The notes below the pieces were generated by a model. It did no database searches. It saw only the letters and a list, made by a program, of their open reading frames with translations, and had not been told where the DNA came from. Positions 52,938 through 58,900 of a DNA stretch of 64,000 nt are shown one piece after another (the stretch's first letter is position 1; the number at the start of each line of letters is the position of its first letter). A program made the position numbers and the translations under genes. This stretch comes from Gymnothorax reevesii (taxonomy: Eukaryota > Chordata > Actinopteri > Anguilliformes > Muraenidae): the NCBI GenBank assembly GCA_029721435.1, contig CM056583.1, forward strand, positions 51,377,620 through 51,441,619. The letters run 5' to 3'.

Positions 52938-55900
52938 TTTATGCTCCAGAAAAAGCAGCAAGTGTATCTCTGCTGTGAGGGTACTGTATTGTACTGAACT
53001 GACCTCATCTCCAAACTCAGGCCCACAAGCATCTGAGAAAAAACCAGGAAATTGCTCTCTCCTTCCAGCCTCCGGCAAACCCTCCACTTCTCCAGCAGCA
53101 TGGTCTGGTGTGCACACACAAACACAGACATGTAAATGATGAAGGGACAGATGGCACTAAAGTGCGAAAACCAAAAACATGCTGTACGGGTTTAAAACCA
53201 AAAACAATTCTAACCAAAATACTTCCCTCACACACTTGATACCTTTTCAAATATCGAATAACTTTCATTTTAAAAGTAAAGTAAAATCCACTGAGCTAGA
53301 TCGGAAATTTTTCATAATTGCCCCAGAAATATGTTCCTTGAAGCCAATTAGTTCTGTTTTCCATGCCACAAATGTTTCCTTGATGGAAAATTGTGTCCAG
53401 ACCTTTATGGTTTTGAAAGAGGGTGACAGTACCTGCAGGTGAGCGGCAGCAGCCAGGCCTGCGTTGTTGAAGTCAATGGACAGCACCATGGCGAAGCGAG
53501 AGGAGGCCTCGCTGTGCAGGGAGCTTACACAGCCGAAGGAGCGCAGCACAGTGAACATGGCCTGCAGGCGCTCTGCAGTTACAGAGACAAAACATAAAAC
53601 ACAGCCGTCCTCTAACACAACACTTCCGCCACAACACAATGGACCACTTTACTATATGATTACAAGAACGTAAATCTGTGCAACGAAAGGCAACTCACCA
53701 TTCTGTACTTGACAGTAACCCATCTTTCTCCGTCTGTCAGGATTTGAGTCTGTTTAGTTATGTTTTCATGTATTTTTGTGTGTATTCATTATCAACCTCC
53801 GCCGAGGAGGTTTATGCTTTCGGTGCCGTTTGTTTGTTGGTTTGTTTGTTTGTGTACAAGATAACTCAAAAACTAATGGCCGGATTTTGATGAAATTTTC
53901 AGGGTAGGTGGGAATTAAGTCAAGGAAGAGGTGATTAAATTTTGGCATATCTAGGCCAAAGTACTGCCGAGATATACTCCAAAGTTCAAGATTTCAAGCC
54001 TTTCCAATGGGCCGGAGTTCCAATCGCCGTGCTTTTGGCTTTGCTGCCCCCTGGCGGCGGAGGTTCTTCGCTCTCTGAGCGCTCTTCTAGTTTTTCATGT
54101 TTTTGTTTTATTTTCACAGTACTATGTTTTTGTCTACTCTTTCCCCACATCTGCCATTTCCACGTGTTTTTTTTTTACTCCCTCATCTGCACTGCCATTC
54201 GTTCATTATTATTTGATTGTTTCCCTACTTGTAGCCACACCTCCCTGCACGTTCCTTAGCTTCTCACACCTGAACCCAATGTCATTTGGCCTTTTCCTTC
54301 CCTTTATGCTACCTCAGTTTGCACAGCTCCACAGTGAGTTTGTTAAGCCTTTCACAAGTGTCTTACCCTATGAGCTGTTTCTTGATTCCTGAGATTTCCT
54401 GTTCACAATTCAGTTTTTTTTTTCTTGTTTCACAATTTCAGTCCCGCGCCCCAGGTCTGTTCGGTATACCTGCACTTGATTTCCGTTCTGGTCTTTTGGT
54501 TTTTGATTTTCTCTTTTGGATTTGGCTTGGTTTTTTTACTCCTAGACTGAACTCTTTTACAATTCTCGATTATCCCCTTTACACCGTTTCTTGCCTGCCT
54601 GTCATTGAATTGGATTGCCAGATCAAGAACTCTAATAAACCTGTGAATTGGATTTTCATCTGCACGAGTTCTGATTCTGCTCTATATCCCTTTCACGTGC
54701 ATGTACACAGGCACAAGCGCACACACAAACTTGCTCTGTTGTAAAAACCCCAGAATATCAGAGCTTTATTAAAATGCACACATGTATTGTGAACACAACC
54801 TGAGGCAGCCCTCCTGTGACCCCCACACATTACCGGTGCTGTAATTACACACCCCATACTCACAGTGGCATGCTGCCTACAGCCACTGCTGCGACAGCAG
54901 TATACACTTATGAGGGTGCACACTCTCAAGACTATAGCATTCACAATCATAGACATGGACAGGACCAGTCTACTTTCACAATGCATGAACACACGCCCAG
55001 ACACACAGACACATACATACTCTTTCCCAACTGGCCTATGTGAGGACAAAATGGCTCAGGAAAAACACTCCCACACAAAAGAACAATTTAGATATTTTAT
55101 GGACAAGCTTTCGATGTTGTAGACTGTCCATCTTTGACCAAAATACAGTTTTACAGCGGAATTCTACTGGAAAACTCATCTGGACTACTATTCAGGTCCA
55201 ACTCAACTCTTCCACAGAATCTAAAACAGCTATCATTTTTGTGGACGATTCCAGCATTACTCACGTTAAATTTAAAGCATGGGACTCTTGAATTAAGGTG
55301 TCTCCTTATTTTTTGAATAGACTAAATATTCTTCTTTTTTCACCACGATAACCATGGGCCACCTTCAAGGTCCACATATGATAACATTAGAAAAATTCTG
55401 CTTGATGGTTCTTCCAGGCTGACTTTTTGTCAGCATTACTCACGTTACGCAAAAAGATTTTTTGATTTGATAGCCACACCCAGGCCTGATTACTGCCAGA
55501 CCTGTCGAATCAAGAAATCTCTAAAATAGAATCTCTCTGACAAAGTGAAGTAGGCTAAAAGATCTAAAAAGGCAACACATCATGCCTTAATCTAAATAAA
55601 TTCAAGAACAGATGAGAAACAAAGTAATTGACATCAATCAGTCTGGAAAGGGTTAGAACGCCATTTCTAAGGCTTTGGAACGCCTGCGAACCCCGGGGAG
55701 AGCTATTATCTACAAAAGGAGAAAACTTGGAACAGTGGTGAACCTTCCCAGGAGTGGCTGGCCAACCAAAATTACTCCAAAGCGCATCGAAGCCTCATCC
55801 TGGAGGTCACAAAAGAACCCAGGACATCATCTAAAGAACAGCAGGCCTCTCTTGCCTCAATTAAAGTCAGTGTTCTTGATTTAACAATAAGAAAGAGACT

Positions 55901-58900
55901 GGGCATAAATGGCCTCCATGGGAGAGTTCCAAGGTGAAAACCACTGCTTACCAAAAAGATCACAAAGGCTTGTCTCACATTTACCAAAAATCATCTTGCT
56001 GATCCCCAAGACTTGTGAGAAAATATTCTGTGGACTGACAAAATAAAACTTTTGGATGGTGTGCATCCGGTTACATCTGGAATAAAACTAACACAGCATT
56101 TCATAAAAAGAACATCATACCAACAGTCAAATGTTGTGGTATTAGTGTGATGGTCTGGGGTTGCGTTGCTGCTTCAGGACCTGGATGACTTGCTGGTGTG
56201 GATGGAACCATAAATTCTGCTTTCTACCAGAAAATTCTGAAGGAGAATGTCGGACCATCATTCATGACCTCAAGCTCAAGTGCACTTGGATTATTTAGCA
56301 GGACAATTATCTGAAACACACCAGCATTCCACCACTGAAAGGCTTAAAAATAAGAAAATAAAGATTTTGTAGTGTCCTAGTCAAAGTCCGTACTTAAATT
56401 CGATCGAGATGCTGTGGCATGACCTTAAACAGGCCGTACATGCTCAAAAACCTTCCAATGTGGCTGAATTAAAACATATCTTCAAAGAAGAGTGGGCCAA
56501 AATTCCTCCACAGCAATGTGAAAGACATCGCAAACGCTTAATTGCAGTTGTTATCGCTGAGGGTGGCACAATAATTTATTAGCTTTAGGGGGAAATTACT
56601 TTTTCACACAGGGCCAGGTAGGTTTGGATAGCTTTTTCCTTCAATAAATGAAATCATCTTATTAAAACTGCATTTTGCCTTTACTTGGGTTTTCTTTCTC
56701 TAATAGTAAAATTTGTTTGATGATCTGAAATATTTAAGTGTGACAAATGTGCAAAAAAAAAAAAGAAATCAGGAAGGGGGCAAATACTTTTTTCACAGCA
56801 CTCTACAGACACAGACACTCACACACAGACCTATGCCTAAACAGACTTGCGCGCACACCAGAGGTGTATAATCCAGGGTTCAGAGAGTAAAAATCCTACC
56901 ATGTTTTCATTCCACCGTAAACTCCTGTCAGCAGATTTCACTCGTTAGTTTTACCTCCCAGCTGAAGAATAGTGCCAAGTTACAGGTCTTTTGTGGCTGG
57001 AACAATATTCTGGGATGGACTATTATTTTCTGAACCTGGATTATACACCTCTGGCGCACACACACACACACGTACACAAACGCACACACACTTGCGGGGC
57101 TTGCAGTGAGACTCACGGCTCAGGTTGTCCCCGGCTGTGCCAGCCTGTTTCAGCAGCTCCTGTGTGAAGGACAGGCAGGAGGTGGTCTTCCCGGTACCAG
57201 AGCGCCCAATTGCCACTACACTCTGGTCTCTCCGCTGGCCCACCATGGACAAGTACACCCTCTTCACCAGTGCCTGCAAGGGAGGCGGTGCCTCCCACAC
57301 CCCATCAAACCGCCGACCGCGAAGAGCCTGCGGGATAGTAGGCTTTAGTGTCATGACCTTATGCCTGAAACCACAAAGAGCCTGACCATGCAGCTCATGG
57401 CAACACAAGCCAAACTAGGAAGCTCATTAAGCTGACTGCTCTCTAACTGACCAATAAGCAGTATCCAGAAGTCAAATCAATGATGCACTCCATTGAAGAA
57501 TATTTTTCAGAAAATTGAGGTCCACTGATGAGAACAAAATTGCACCGTCACAACATATTGGACCATGTTTTCCCCCGACAGACTGAACAGCAGAACCAGA
57601 GCCAGACAAAAGACCCAGTTCTTCAGATGACAAACTATTCCTTGCTCATCCTCTCCCACTATGCAATGAAACTCATTCAGGGTTTATTTATTTTGCACTG
57701 TGATTTGAGAGTGGTTTCAACACAGCTCTGGAAAAGAGCACAGCCCAATTTTCTCCAGAGGAGTTGAAGTAATCGTGCCAAATATTTTCAGTACAGTGTT
57801 CAGTGGGGAATTCTTGGCTGAAAATAAAGGAGGCGCAAAAATCACTTAAAACGGACAATGAGTCTAGACCTATTTGCAATCAATATTTTTGATTTACAAT
57901 ATGCCAACTATGATCAGCCAATTTTGTTGATAATGAACACAAAATATTCAACTTTAGTGAAAACTGTGGGCACGTTTACCTTATATTTGTTACCGCTGTT
58001 TTAATTTAAACAATTATGAAACACAGATTAGATAGGTGGCATTGCAGGATATGCAACAAGCCAATGTGGACAAATCACAACATCTTTTTTTTATCAAGCA
58101 TACTTTGAAAATAAAATATTTTCTGAATTGTGTTTATTTTAATCATCTTAACATAGCATTTATAAATAAGTTAAACTATTTTTTCCAAGCAAAATGATTA
58201 TTCCAATTCTCAGAAAACTTCTGAAATTGACTGGGAATGAGTAAAGAATAATCATCAGTTTAAAGGGATTGTTTGTGCCTCCTATTTTCCGCTCTATTAT
58301 CAGCTGCCGCCAACAGACTTGTTAAACAATGTTTTTTTTGTTGGAATTTGACAAGCAATTACTCTCTGGAAATCATCTGAATGGAAGTATTTTCATCAGT
58401 ATTGAGTATTTCATCAGCATTAAGGGAAATGCCTGACAGTAAAAGATATAAATAATTTATAAAATTGTGGGTGAGCTAATCTGGATGCAATTAGTCAGGA
58501 TTAACTTGTAATTCTTCATATGAGCATAATCTTATTCATTTTAAGTATTCTTTAATGTCAAGTTGTTTTTATAATGCTGTAATCTGCAAAAACATTAGCA
58601 TATGCATCATTTCTGCGCCAAGGCAGTGTTTACAAAAGCGCCCCGCGACTCTTAGACGCTGAATTGTAGTTACCTTCGCAACCCAGCTGAAAACACCCTG
58701 TTCTGCTGTCACTACGAAAAAGAGCTTGATAAATGACCGTAATGTAAAGTGATGGAGTGTTGAAGTCATCTCAGGCCCCATGGCTTTGATTACCTCACCT
58801 TGCCATGGGGGCCCTGCGGGGGCCAGAGGGCCAGGAGGTTAGGGCCAGCATGGGCGAGGGGCATCTGGGCGCTGGCGCGACTCATTAGGGTGTGCAGGAG

